Source: JBFKMV01 sp041629655
GTDB lineage: Bacteria > Acidobacteriota > Polarisedimenticolia > Polarisedimenticolales > Polarisedimenticolaceae
Direction: 5' to 3'
Length of the DNA: 7,897 nt
Assembly: GCA_041629655.1 (NCBI GenBank)
Contig: JBFKMV010000210.1
Location: 1-7,897, forward strand
Part shown: positions 1 through 6,187 of the stretch, one piece after another
How the letters are laid out: every line of letters begins with the position of its first letter
How positions within the stretch are numbered: position 1 is the stretch's first letter
Position numbers and translations under genes: made by a program
The notes under the pieces: generated by a model
Seen by the model: only the letters and a program-made list of their open reading frames with translations
Told to the model about the DNA's origin: nothing
Databases searched by the model: none

Positions 1-1
1 G

Positions 2-532
2 CTGGACATCATCCAGAGCTGGGTCGAGCTGCACGTCACCGACGACCAGGGCAACACGGTCTTTGCCACCGGCCGGCGTGACGAGAAGCACTTCATCGAG
101 CCGGGCTCGTTCCTGTTCAAGGTCGAGCCGGTCGATCAGTACGGCAACCTGATCGACCGCCACAACCTGTGGGAGATGGTCGGCGTGCGGTTCCGCCGCG
201 CCCTGTTCCCGGGCTATTCCGACACCGTGGAGTACAGCCTGACCTGTCCGTCCGAGCTGCCGGAGGCCACGGGCGACGCTCCCGTGGCGTCGCGCGAGCG
301 CAGCGTGCGCGAGCACCGCATCGCCTCGATTGCGGGGGCCGGCACCCTGCACGTCGAGGCCCGGCTCAACTACCGCAAGGTCGACCAGTTCCTGCTGAAC
401 TACATGTTCGGCGAGGAGGCGGGCCTGACCGCGCCGGTGATCGAGCTGGCCCGCGCGGAGGCCAAGGTGCGGGTCACGACCGACGTCGCCTCGACGGAGC
501 GGCAGCCCGGAGACCGGCGGCGCGGAGGCTGA
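2..532 (+). CDS. C-terminal part of a probable multihaem cytochrome c (5' end outside window)
   Basis: The frame is open from the left edge to a TGA at 530-532, giving 176 visible codons. The ATG at 176 is internal because the reading frame continues coherently upstream of it. No CXXCH haem motif lies in the visible part. The assignment rests on resemblance, from memory, to the beta-rich C-terminal domain of cytochrome c554/hydroxylamine-oxidoreductase-like multihaem proteins. That resemblance includes WVELHVTDDQGNTVF, an EPGSFLFKVEPVD stretch, DRHNLWEMVGVRFRRALFPG, and a last strand-helix segment with LNYRKVDQFLLNYMFG followed by LTAPVIELARAEAKVRV. Haem-binding parts would lie upstream, outside the window. 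The protein is expected to be exported to the periplasm or cell surface for electron transfer. Seven bases separate it from the next gene, so the two are almost certainly co-transcribed. Confidence is high that it is a coding end and moderate for the cytochrome identity. Confidence 0.72.
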   Translation: MDIIQSWVELHVTDDQGNTVFATGRRDEKHFIEPGSFLFKVEPVDQYGNLIDRHNLWEMVGVRFRRALFPGYSDTVEYSLTCPSELPEATGDAPVASRERSVREHRIASIAGAGTLHVEARLNYRKVDQFLLNYMFGEEAGLTAPVIELARAEAKVRVTTDVASTERQPGDRRRGG

Positions 533-539
533 GGGCCCG

Positions 540-3176
540 ATGGCCGACCGCAGCACGGGGGCGGTGGCGCCCCGGCGGCGACCGTTGGGCCGCCGGCGCC
601 GCCGGCTCTACTGGACACTGGCCGTGCTGGTGCTGGCGAGCCTCGCCGCCGGTGCGGTCGGCTACCGGGTGTGGCGCGCCTCGCGTCCGGCCACCTACCG
701 CACCGGCGAGGCCCACGCCGAGATCACCAGCCGGCTGGATCTCGGCATCCCGGAGCAGGCGCCGGAGCCGCGCTTCGTCGACGTCACCGCCGCGGCCGGT
801 CTGGGGGAGTTCCGCGCGTTCGCGGGCGAGCGGACCTCGCAGCTTCCCGAGGACATGGGGTCCGGCGCGGCGTGGGGCGACTTCGACGACGACGGCGACG
901 ACGACCTGTTCCTGGTCAGCCAGGGCGGGCCGCTCGGCGCGAATCCCGCCGACCGCGAACGCTCGCGACTCTACGAGAATCTCGGTGACGGCACGTTTCG
1001 CGAGGTGACGGGATTTCCGGAGACGCGGATCCTCGGGATGGGCGCCGCCTGGGGCGACCACGACGGCGACGGCCGGCTCGACCTGGTGGTGACGGGCTTC
1101 GACACGATCCTGCTGTTCCGGAACGACGAAGACGGTTTCCGGCGTGTGGACTCGTTTCCCTCGCCGGACGGCTTCTGGGCCGGGGCATCGTGGTCCGACT
1201 TCGACCTCGACGGCGACCTCGACCTGTACGTCTGTGGTTACGTGCGCTACGACGCGGACCAGGATGCGCCGCGTCGTACCACGCAGCAGTACGGCCGCGC
1301 CGTTCCGTACACGCTGAACCCGGCCTCCTTCCGGCCCGAGCGCAACCTGCTGTTCCGCAACGAGGGAGCCGGGAAGTTCCGCGAGGTGGCCGAGGAGCTG
1401 GGCGTCTCGAATCCCGAGGGCCGCAGCCTCGGCGCGCTGTGGTGGGACCTGGACGACGACGGCCGCCCCGACCTGTACGTCGCCAACGACATCTCGGACA
1501 ACGCGCTGTACCTGAATCGCGAGGACGGGTTCCAGGACGTCAGCCATCCGGCCTGGGTCGCGGACTACCGCGGGGCGATGGGGCTCGCCGCCGGCGACTG
1601 GAACCGCGACGGCGACGACGACCTGTTCGTGACGCACTGGGTCGCGCAGGAGAACGCGCTCTACGACTCGCTGCTCGTGGATCTTGCCGCCAACCCGCAA
1701 GCGACCCAGCGCGGTCTGCGATTCATGGACGTCGCCGACCAGCGGGGCCTGGGGCAGATCGCGCTCCAGCGCGTGGGCTGGGGCGCGGAGTTCGCGGACC
1801 TGGACGCCGACGGCTGGCTCGACCTGGTCGTCGCCAACGGCAGCACCTTCGAGACCGACGGTACGCCGAAGCGGTTGCGACCGGAGCCGTCGTTCCTGTT
1901 CTGGAACAACCGCGGCGAGTCGTTCCACGACCTGGCGCCGCTGGCCCCGACGCTCTCCACGCCGCGCGTCAGCCGGGGGCTCGCGCTGTCCGACTACGAC
2001 GGGGATGCCGACCTCGACGTGCTGTTCGTCGACCGCGACGGCGGGGTGCGGTTGCTGCGCAACGACATGCCGCAGGGCAACAGCATTCGGCTCAGAGTCG
2101 AACGCCCGCGCGGACCCGTGGAGGGAACCCGGATCGTGGCCCGCGTGGGGGACACGGTGCTGCGGCGGGCCGTGGCCGGGGTGTCCTACCTGTCGCAGAG
2201 CACGCGCACCGTGCATCTCGGACTCGGCGAGGCCGCGGGGGTGGATGCGCTGGAGATCCGGTGGCCCGGGGGAGCGGCGCCGGAGACGCACCGCGACCTG
2301 GCGGCGGGGACGCTGTGGGTCGTCACGGAAGGGAATGCGGCGCCGCGGGCGGTCGAGCGGAAGGGGCTGCCGGCCGGCTCGCGTGCCGCCACGGCGGGGC
2401 CGGGGAGTGAACGGAAGGGATCCCCGGCCCCGCATTCCGCCAGCGGATCGGCGCGGGAGAGCGAGCGCGAGCGCCTCGTCGCCTTCTGGAACGCCCAGCG
2501 CGCCGGGATGAACGCGATGAAGGTCGACGACGACTGCGCGGCGGCGATCCCGTCGTTCCGCCGCGCGCTCGAGCTGAACCCGACGCACGGTGACGCGTTG
2601 TACTACCTCGGCAACTGCCTGGCCGAGACCGGCGACGTCGAGGGAGCGCTCGACCAGCTGGCCCGGCTGATGGAGTCCGACCGGCTGAGTCACCGCGCCC
2701 ACAAGAGCTGGGGCACGCTGCGGGCGGAGTACGCCCGCTCCGAGCAGGATCTTGCCGCCGCGAACGCCGCCCTGGAGCGGGCCCTCGAGATCAACCCCGA
2801 GGAAACCGGTGTGATGCTGGTGCTCGGGCAGATCGCGCTGGTCGAGGATCAGCGGGAGACCGCGCGCCAGCGACTGGAGTGGGTCGTGCGCTCGAACCCG
2901 CAGTCGGGAGAGGCGTTCTGGGTCCTGGCCTACCTGGCCTGGAGCGCCGGCGACGCCGCGCACGCCCGCGAGCTGCTGGCGGCCTCACGCGGCACACGCA
3001 AGGAGGACTGGAAGCCCGAGGGGACCGCGGCCGAGGGCGAGGTGCGGCGGAAGATGCACGTCGAGTGGACGCCGCTGCACGATGTCTTCCAGGCCTGGGA
3101 CGGCGCCGCCGAGCCCGACGCGGCCTTTGCGCCGCTGGAGCGAAGACTCCGGGAGTACCGCCAACGGGTCCGTTGA
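540..3176 (+). CDS. Membrane-anchored FG-GAP/ASPIC-UnbV (CRTAC1-like) protein with C-terminal TPR repeats
   Basis: The 878-residue product starts with an arginine-rich cytoplasmic tip (residues 12-22) and one hydrophobic segment (about 24-43), so it should be anchored in the inner membrane with the rest outside. Seven FG-GAP calcium-loop motifs of the form DxDxDGxxDL follow at residues 114, 173, 220, 303, 353, 420 and 485, consistent with a seven-bladed beta-propeller. The last loop is degenerate, with Ala490 where the others have Gly. An ASPIC/UnbV domain spans about 515-595 (VSYLSQS, LGLGEA, IRWPGG). A Ser/Gly/Pro/Arg-rich linker (about 598-643) leads to TPR-like helices at about 664-714 (RRALELNPTHGDALYYLGN) and 735-812 (ERALEINPEE, then AYLAWSAGD). 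Such modules bind proteins and glycans; no catalytic motif is seen. The ATG at 540 is preceded by GGAGG (524-528) and GAGGG (531-535). The gene lies 7 bases behind the cytochrome gene and its stop faces a minus-strand gene 9 bases away. The exact partner is unknown, though the cytochrome is the obvious candidate. Confidence 0.92.
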   Translation: MADRSTGAVAPRRRPLGRRRRRLYWTLAVLVLASLAAGAVGYRVWRASRPATYRTGEAHAEITSRLDLGIPEQAPEPRFVDVTAAAGLGEFRAFAGERTSQLPEDMGSGAAWGDFDDDGDDDLFLVSQGGPLGANPADRERSRLYENLGDGTFREVTGFPETRILGMGAAWGDHDGDGRLDLVVTGFDTILLFRNDEDGFRRVDSFPSPDGFWAGASWSDFDLDGDLDLYVCGYVRYDADQDAPRRTTQQYGRAVPYTLNPASFRPERNLLFRNEGAGKFREVAEELGVSNPEGRSLGALWWDLDDDGRPDLYVANDISDNALYLNREDGFQDVSHPAWVADYRGAMGLAAGDWNRDGDDDLFVTHWVAQENALYDSLLVDLAANPQATQRGLRFMDVADQRGLGQIALQRVGWGAEFADLDADGWLDLVVANGSTFETDGTPKRLRPEPSFLFWNNRGESFHDLAPLAPTLSTPRVSRGLALSDYDGDADLDVLFVDRDGGVRLLRNDMPQGNSIRLRVERPRGPVEGTRIVARVGDTVLRRAVAGVSYLSQSTRTVHLGLGEAAGVDALEIRWPGGAAPETHRDLAAGTLWVVTEGNAAPRAVERKGLPAGSRAATAGPGSERKGSPAPHSASGSARESERERLVAFWNAQRAGMNAMKVDDDCAAAIPSFRRALELNPTHGDALYYLGNCLAETGDVEGALDQLARLMESDRLSHRAHKSWGTLRAEYARSEQDLAAANAALERALEINPEETGVMLVLGQIALVEDQRETARQRLEWVVRSNPQSGEAFWVLAYLAWSAGDAAHARELLAASRGTRKEDWKPEGTAAEGEVRRKMHVEWTPLHDVFQAWDGAAEPDAAFAPLERRLREYRQRVR

Positions 3177-3185
3177 CGCGGCCGC

Positions 3186-3776
3186 TCAGTCGTCGTCGCT
3201 GCGGTCGTCCTTCCGCTTGAGCCGGCGCGTCCGCGGGGTCGCCGCGGACCCGGACGTATCGGCCGCGCTACCGTCCTGCTCGGCCGTCTGGTCGTCGGAC
3301 GGCTCGGACGGGGTCTCCGGCTCGGGAACCGCGGGTTCGACGATCACCGGATCCTCGCGCAGCGGGGGCTCGTACGGCTTGGAGGCGGTGCGGGACAGCC
3401 GCACGTTCTTCGAGGTCAGGATGAGACGGCTGGTCCGGCCGGTCTCGCGATCCGAGACCTCCACGTAGCCGAGCTTGCCCACGATCCTCCGGATCGCCTG
3501 ATCCACCGGCAGGTTCTCGAAGCGGGCCGAGACGCGGCTGTCCTGGGCGGCGTCGGCGACCAGCTCGAACCCGACCCGGCCGCCGAGGTCCTCGAGAATC
3601 CGGAGCAGCGAGCCGTCCACGGCGTGCAGCGACACGCGGTCTTCGGTCACGGTCAGATCGTAGCTTCCCGGGGCCGGCGTTTCGCCGGCCGCGCCGGGTC
3701 CGGCAGCGGCAACGGCCACCGCCAGCGTCGCCAGCGCGCGCAACAATCCCCCGGTCCTGCCGCTCGTGGTTGTCAT
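3186..3776 (-). CDS. Secreted protein with a single secretin/TonB short N-terminal (STN)-like domain
   Basis: The product is 196 residues. It begins with a Sec-type signal peptide (positive Arg7 and Arg13, hydrophobic 14-26, small residues AAGPGAAG before ETPAP). Residues about 46-123 resemble the STN/secretin N-domain fold: VSLHAVDGSLLRILEDLGG, then FELVADAA, RVSARFENLPVDQAIRRIVG and a final RLILTSK strand. In known families this domain precedes a secretin or TonB-receptor barrel, or serves as a PilQ/BamC-like assembly module. Here there is no barrel. The rest (about 134-196) is a Pro/Glu/Asp/Ser-rich, probably disordered tail with a basic patch (TRRLKRK) and an acidic end. The start is well defined: AAGGAG at 3785-3790 sits 8 bases before the ATG. 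The gene is the last of the minus-strand string, 104 bases behind the TauE/SafE gene, and a candidate promoter lies in that gap. No secretin gene is in the window, so its role is open. Confidence 0.82.
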   Translation of the reverse strand: MTTTSGRTGGLLRALATLAVAVAAAGPGAAGETPAPGSYDLTVTEDRVSLHAVDGSLLRILEDLGGRVGFELVADAAQDSRVSARFENLPVDQAIRRIVGKLGYVEVSDRETGRTSRLILTSKNVRLSRTASKPYEPPLREDPVIVEPAVPEPETPSEPSDDQTAEQDGSAADTSGSAATPRTRRLKRKDDRSDDD

Positions 3777-3880
3777 GTCCGGAGCTCCTTCCCCCAGGCG
3801 GGCCCGGCGGCCCGAACTTCGGCGGCTATTGTACGACCGAAAGCCGGTTCCCGCCGGGAGGCGGCCGGGGCGGCCTTTTT
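3777..3880 (-). promoter_or_regulatory. Candidate promoter (-10 TACAAT) upstream of the STN-domain gene
   Basis: In the 104-base gap between the TauE/SafE gene and the STN gene the minus strand carries TACAAT (3828-3833), one mismatch from the sigma-70 -10 consensus and conspicuous in such GC-rich DNA. It would give a transcript starting near 3821 with a leader of about 45 bases ending in the AAGGAG site. No convincing -35 hexamer is present 16-18 bases upstream. The STN gene may therefore be read both from the operon and from this internal promoter. Confidence 0.38.
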
Positions 3881-3881
3881 T
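3863..3881 (+). terminator. Possible plus-strand intrinsic terminator inside the minus-strand operon gap
   Basis: GGCCG (3863-3867) and CGGCC (3871-3875) form a 5-bp all-GC stem with a GGG loop, followed directly by six T residues (3876-3881) on the plus strand. The T run only suits plus-strand transcription. The nearest plus gene ends about 690 bases earlier. The stem is short and its loop is tight, so this could be chance. The last T overlaps the TGA of the TauE/SafE gene. Confidence 0.35.
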
Positions 3882-4720
3882 CAGAGGAAGGAGCGGACCA
3901 GCGTCAGGCTCCCGAGCAGGATCGTCAGCGCTCCGATCAGCCGCTTGACCAGATCCTCGCCCGCGCGCTTGACCACCTGCGCCGACAAGGGAACGGACAG
4001 CAGCGCCCCCGTGACGACGGGGATCAGCAGCCCCGGATCGATCGTCTGCCCCAGGAGCAGGAACGCCATGGCACCGCCGAGACAGGTGAAACCCTCGGCC
4101 AGCGAGGTGATGGCCACCGAGGCCTTGCTGTCGACGCCGCTGAGGACCTGGCCTCCGGTCATCAACGGCCCGTAGCCGCCCCCGCTGATCGCCTTGTTGA
4201 ACGAGGCGACCAATGCCAGCAGTCCGATCTTCCAGTGGCGGTATGAGAATCGGCGCCGTCCGGCGAGCAGGATCACCAGCCCCATCAGCAGGATGATCGC
4301 CCCGATGATCCTCGTCAGCGTGAGCCCGGAAACGCGCAGCGCGACCTCGACCCCGCCCACGACACCGATCACGCTGAACAGCGAGAGGATCACGCCGACC
4401 CGCAGGTGCGGCGAGCCGCGCTCCAGGCGCACGTTGCCGGCCTCGGCGTGGAAGAAGAACGACGCGAAGCCGCTGACGAACTCGGAGACCAGGATCGTCG
4501 GCACCAGCTGGTGCGGCTCGAAACCGGCCAGCAGCAGCACCGGCGTCAGCGTGGTCCCGAAACCCATGCCGATCGAGCTGTCCAGCAGCTCGCAGGCGAA
4601 GCACACGATCAGCAGGGCGGCGACGCCCGGGCCCGGCTCGACGATCCCCGACAGCACGGCGACCCCGAACAGGCCGGCGATCACGACCCACCACACCACC
4701 ATCGTGACCGAGGGCTTCAT
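3881..4720 (-). CDS. TauE/SafE (TSUP) family membrane permease
   Basis: This 279-residue protein is almost entirely hydrophobic, with about seven to eight membrane segments, a typical length for the family. Two copies of the family's glycine-rich half-motif are visible: SSIGMGFGTTLTPVLLLAG (about 48-66) and ASFNKAISGGGYGPLMTGG (about 162-180). Known TSUP members move sulfite, sulfoacetate, organosulfur compounds or other anions across the inner membrane. The substrate cannot be read from the sequence. The ATG at 4720 overlaps the TGA of the small ORF upstream as ATGA. There is no well-spaced Shine-Dalgarno site in front of it (a GAGG lies only one base away), which points to translational coupling. 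It is the fourth gene of the minus-strand string that starts with the ATP-grasp gene. Confidence 0.93.
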   Translation of the reverse strand: MKPSVTMVVWWVVIAGLFGVAVLSGIVEPGPGVAALLIVCFACELLDSSIGMGFGTTLTPVLLLAGFEPHQLVPTILVSEFVSGFASFFFHAEAGNVRLERGSPHLRVGVILSLFSVIGVVGGVEVALRVSGLTLTRIIGAIILLMGLVILLAGRRRFSYRHWKIGLLALVASFNKAISGGGYGPLMTGGQVLSGVDSKASVAITSLAEGFTCLGGAMAFLLLGQTIDPGLLIPVVTGALLSVPLSAQVVKRAGEDLVKRLIGALTILLGSLTLVRSFL

Positions 4721-4818
4721 GCCTCGGGAATCTCGCCCGCCAGCAGCTTCCGATACAACCCCGGCCGGCGCTCGATCGGCGTGGCGATGGGCGGAGGCCG
4801 CCGCCCCTCGTGGGTCAT
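4717..4818 (-). CDS. Small 33-residue ORF translationally coupled to the TauE/SafE gene
   Basis: A short ORF fills the gap between the TMEM220-like gene and the permease gene. Its ATG (4816-4818) lies 19 bases after the upstream stop and its TGA (4717-4719) overlaps the permease ATG as ATGA. The peptide begins MTHEGRRPPPIATPIERR and ends PGLYRKLLAGEIPEA. It is basic and proline-rich at the start, with no membrane segment, and I recognise no family. Third positions are G or C in 28 of 32 codons after the start, as expected for a gene here, but that alone is weak evidence. A weak GGGA (4825-4828) stands 6 bases before the ATG. It may be a real small protein, possibly a cytosolic partner of the permease, or a leader whose translation feeds ribosomes onto the permease start. 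The frame stays open for at least seven codons upstream of the ATG, into the 3' end of the preceding gene. Confidence 0.5.
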   Translation of the reverse strand: MTHEGRRPPPIATPIERRPGLYRKLLAGEIPEA

Positions 4819-4837
4819 GGCGTATCCCGTCGGCCGC

Positions 4838-5224
4838 TCAGGCGGCCCGGTCCCGCCGCCGCGAGGTCCAGGCGACGATCCCCGTCCACAGCGCGACGAT
4901 CAGCAGCCCGAGCAGCTCGCGGCTCATCTCGATCGCGGGCGTCTCGGCCTGCATCGACTCGGCGAGGTGCCGGAGCTCCAGCGAGGGCAGCGCCCCTGGC
5001 GCGAGCACCGCGGCCCAGATCAGGGCGGCGCCGCAGGCGGCGGCGGGCAGCGACCAGGCCGCCGGGCGACGGCCGGCGAGCAGGCACCCGATCCCGCTGA
5101 ACGCGTACAGGACGACCCAGGCCCACGGGTCGGGGTCGTTCCACTGCAGTACCGCGGAGACCAGGAACAGGACGGACACCACGATATTGACGACGGCGAA
5201 CGGTCGGCTCGGTCGGTGGGACAC
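4838..5224 (-). CDS. TMEM220-like four-helix membrane protein
   Basis: This 128-residue protein has about four hydrophobic segments (roughly 9-26, 34-51, 56-76 and 103-120). It carries the signature QWNDPDPWAWVVLYAFSG (27-44) right after the first helix and a conserved-looking EMSRELLGLLIVALW near the last helix. Both are typical of the TMEM220 family (PF15071 from memory), whose biochemical role is unknown. The C-terminus is arginine-rich (SRRRDRA), consistent with a cytoplasmic end. The start is a GTG, chosen because a GGAGG stands 6 bases upstream and no ATG occurs before the first helix. It follows the ATP-grasp gene by 21 bases and precedes the small ORF by 19, so it is part of one operon. 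Confidence 0.85.
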   Translation of the reverse strand: MSHRPSRPFAVVNIVVSVLFLVSAVLQWNDPDPWAWVVLYAFSGIGCLLAGRRPAAWSLPAAACGAALIWAAVLAPGALPSLELRHLAESMQAETPAIEMSRELLGLLIVALWTGIVAWTSRRRDRAA

Positions 5225-5230
5225 TCCGGA

Positions 5231-5235
5231 CCTCC
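5231..5235 (-). promoter_or_regulatory. Shine-Dalgarno GGAGG that fixes the GTG start of the TMEM220-like gene
   Basis: GGAGG on the minus strand lies 6 bases before the GTG at 5222-5224. It is the only strong ribosome site in the 21-base gap behind the ATP-grasp gene and supports a GTG start. Confidence 0.7.
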
Positions 5236-5245
5236 GCGACGCGGT

Positions 5246-6097
5246 TCAGGACCGCAGCAAGCGGCGCAGCGCCGCCACGTAACGCGAGAGCGCGGCGGGG
5301 CATTGCACGAAGAACAGCGATGGCTCCATCAGCTCTAGCTCCATCACGACGGGGTCGCCGCCGGGCCCGGGAGCCACGTCCACGCGAGCGTACAACAGGG
5401 GGCCCTCGACCGCCGCGACGACCCGGCGGGCCAGCGCCGCCTCGGGCGGCGAGATCGGCACCGCCTGCTCCGAGACCGACTCGTCCTGTCCGGCGAAGCG
5501 CGGCGTTTTGCGCACCGCGTGGGTCAGCTCGCCGTCGATCCAGACCAGCGCGCGTTCCCCGTGGTCCTCGACCGAGGCCAGGTACGGCTGGATCAGGACG
5601 TCCCGTTCCGCCGCGACCTCCCGCAGGTGCGCCTCGGCGGCGTCGAGATCCGCGGGGCCGGCGCGCAGGGTGCGGAACGAGGCCGCCGACACCGCGGGCT
5701 TGACGACCACGTCGTCCCAGCCGCGTTCGGCCAGCACGGCGCGCAACGCGCGGTCGGACCCCCGCGGCACGAGGCAGGTCGGCGCGACCGGCACCCCGCG
5801 CCGCTCCAGCTCCAGCAGGTAGCGCTTGTGCAGGTTCCAGCGCACCACGTGCAGCGGGTTCCACAGCGTGGACACCGACGCGGCGTGCTCGGCCCAGGCG
5901 GCGAACGCCTCCGGCCGCAGCGGATAGTTCCACGCCGAGCGCAACACGGTCAGGCGGGCGCGGGACCAGTCCGCGGCCTCGTCGTCCCAGGCCAGCACCT
6001 GCGCGTGGATTCCGGCCGCCGCGAGCGCCTCGGCCAGCGGGGCGGCATCGGGGTCGGGCTCCGGGAGCTCGACGCAGGAGACCAGCGCGACGTCCAT
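5246..6097 (-). CDS. ATP-grasp domain ligase (DcsG/RimK-like, substrate unknown)
   Basis: The 283-residue product has the layout of small ATP-grasp ligases often annotated by similarity to the cycloserine protein DcsG or to glutathione synthetase/RimK. An N-terminal Rossmann-like preATP domain ends in VLRSAWNYP (51-59) and is followed by LWNPLHVVRWNLHKRYLLEL (78-97). Then come VVVKPAVSA (130-138, Lys133 as nucleotide-binding lysine), VLIQPYLASV (167-176), a KTPRF segment (197-201), YARVDVAPG (236-244) with Asp240, and VMELELMEPSLFF (251-263). The acidic residues there (Glu253, Glu255, Glu258) are candidate Mg/ATP ligands. Such enzymes join a carboxylate to an amine, thiol or similar group through an acyl phosphate in the cytoplasm. 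The ATG at 6097 has no Shine-Dalgarno site, and a TACAAT lies 9-14 bases upstream, so the mRNA may be leaderless. It heads the minus-strand string. Confidence 0.85.
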   Translation of the reverse strand: MDVALVSCVELPEPDPDAAPLAEALAAAGIHAQVLAWDDEAADWSRARLTVLRSAWNYPLRPEAFAAWAEHAASVSTLWNPLHVVRWNLHKRYLLELERRGVPVAPTCLVPRGSDRALRAVLAERGWDDVVVKPAVSAASFRTLRAGPADLDAAEAHLREVAAERDVLIQPYLASVEDHGERALVWIDGELTHAVRKTPRFAGQDESVSEQAVPISPPEAALARRVVAAVEGPLLYARVDVAPGPGGDPVVMELELMEPSLFFVQCPAALSRYVAALRRLLRS

Positions 6098-6105
6098 GGC
6101 GACGG

Positions 6106-6111
6106 ATTGTA
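6106..6111 (-). promoter_or_regulatory. -10 element of a probable leaderless promoter for the ATP-grasp gene
   Basis: TACAAT on the minus strand leaves only 8 bases before the A of the ATG at 6097, so transcription would begin at or within a base or two of the start codon. No Shine-Dalgarno site lies between. A clear -35 hexamer is not seen; the T-rich tail of the upstream terminator occupies that zone. Confidence 0.5.
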
Positions 6112-6120
6112 CGCCATGGA

Positions 6121-6159
6121 AAAGAAAAACGGCGCACCCGGCCGGGGACCGGGTGCGCC
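6121..6159 (-). terminator. Strong intrinsic terminator of the lipoprotein gene
   Basis: Arms 6131-6141 and 6149-6159 (GGCGCACCCGG and its exact complement) form an 11-bp perfect stem with a 7-base loop. On the minus strand the stem is followed by one G and then TTTTTCTTTT. The hairpin starts 28 bases after the TAG of the lipoprotein gene. The only T run is on the minus-strand side, so it is directional. Confidence 0.88.
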
Positions 6160-6187
6160 GCCTCGAATCGGAGACCGGCGGGGTCGA

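Noticed and set aside
169..532. ATG at 176 (or 169 in another frame) as the true start of the first gene
   Set aside because: The frame of the 176 ORF reads back without a stop to the left edge with sensible sequence (WVELHVTDDQGN), so the gene enters the window from outside. The 169 frame is an Arg-rich shadow.
873..2030. Repeated GACGACGACGGC-like stretches as a DNA repeat array
   Set aside because: They are irregularly spaced and encode the calcium loops of the propeller blades, so they are protein repeats and not a CRISPR or tandem DNA repeat.
1190..2410. 406-codon plus-strand frame inside the propeller gene
   Set aside because: It is an Arg/Pro/Ala-rich shadow in another frame of the confidently identified propeller gene.
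474..2963. 829-codon open frame on the minus strand opposite the propeller gene
   Set aside because: Its product is a monotonous Val/Arg/Pro/Ala/Glu mix that mirrors the Asp/Gly-rich FG-GAP loops of the plus strand. Long antisense frames are expected in GC-rich coding DNA, and the plus-strand protein has clear domains.
3178..3185. GCGGCCGC palindrome between the convergent stops
   Set aside because: It is too short for a terminator, has no T run on either side, and such 8-mers are common in this composition.
3777..4694. Upstream extension of the STN-gene frame to 502 codons
   Set aside because: It overlaps the TauE/SafE gene out of frame. The signal peptide and AAGGAG support the start at 3776.
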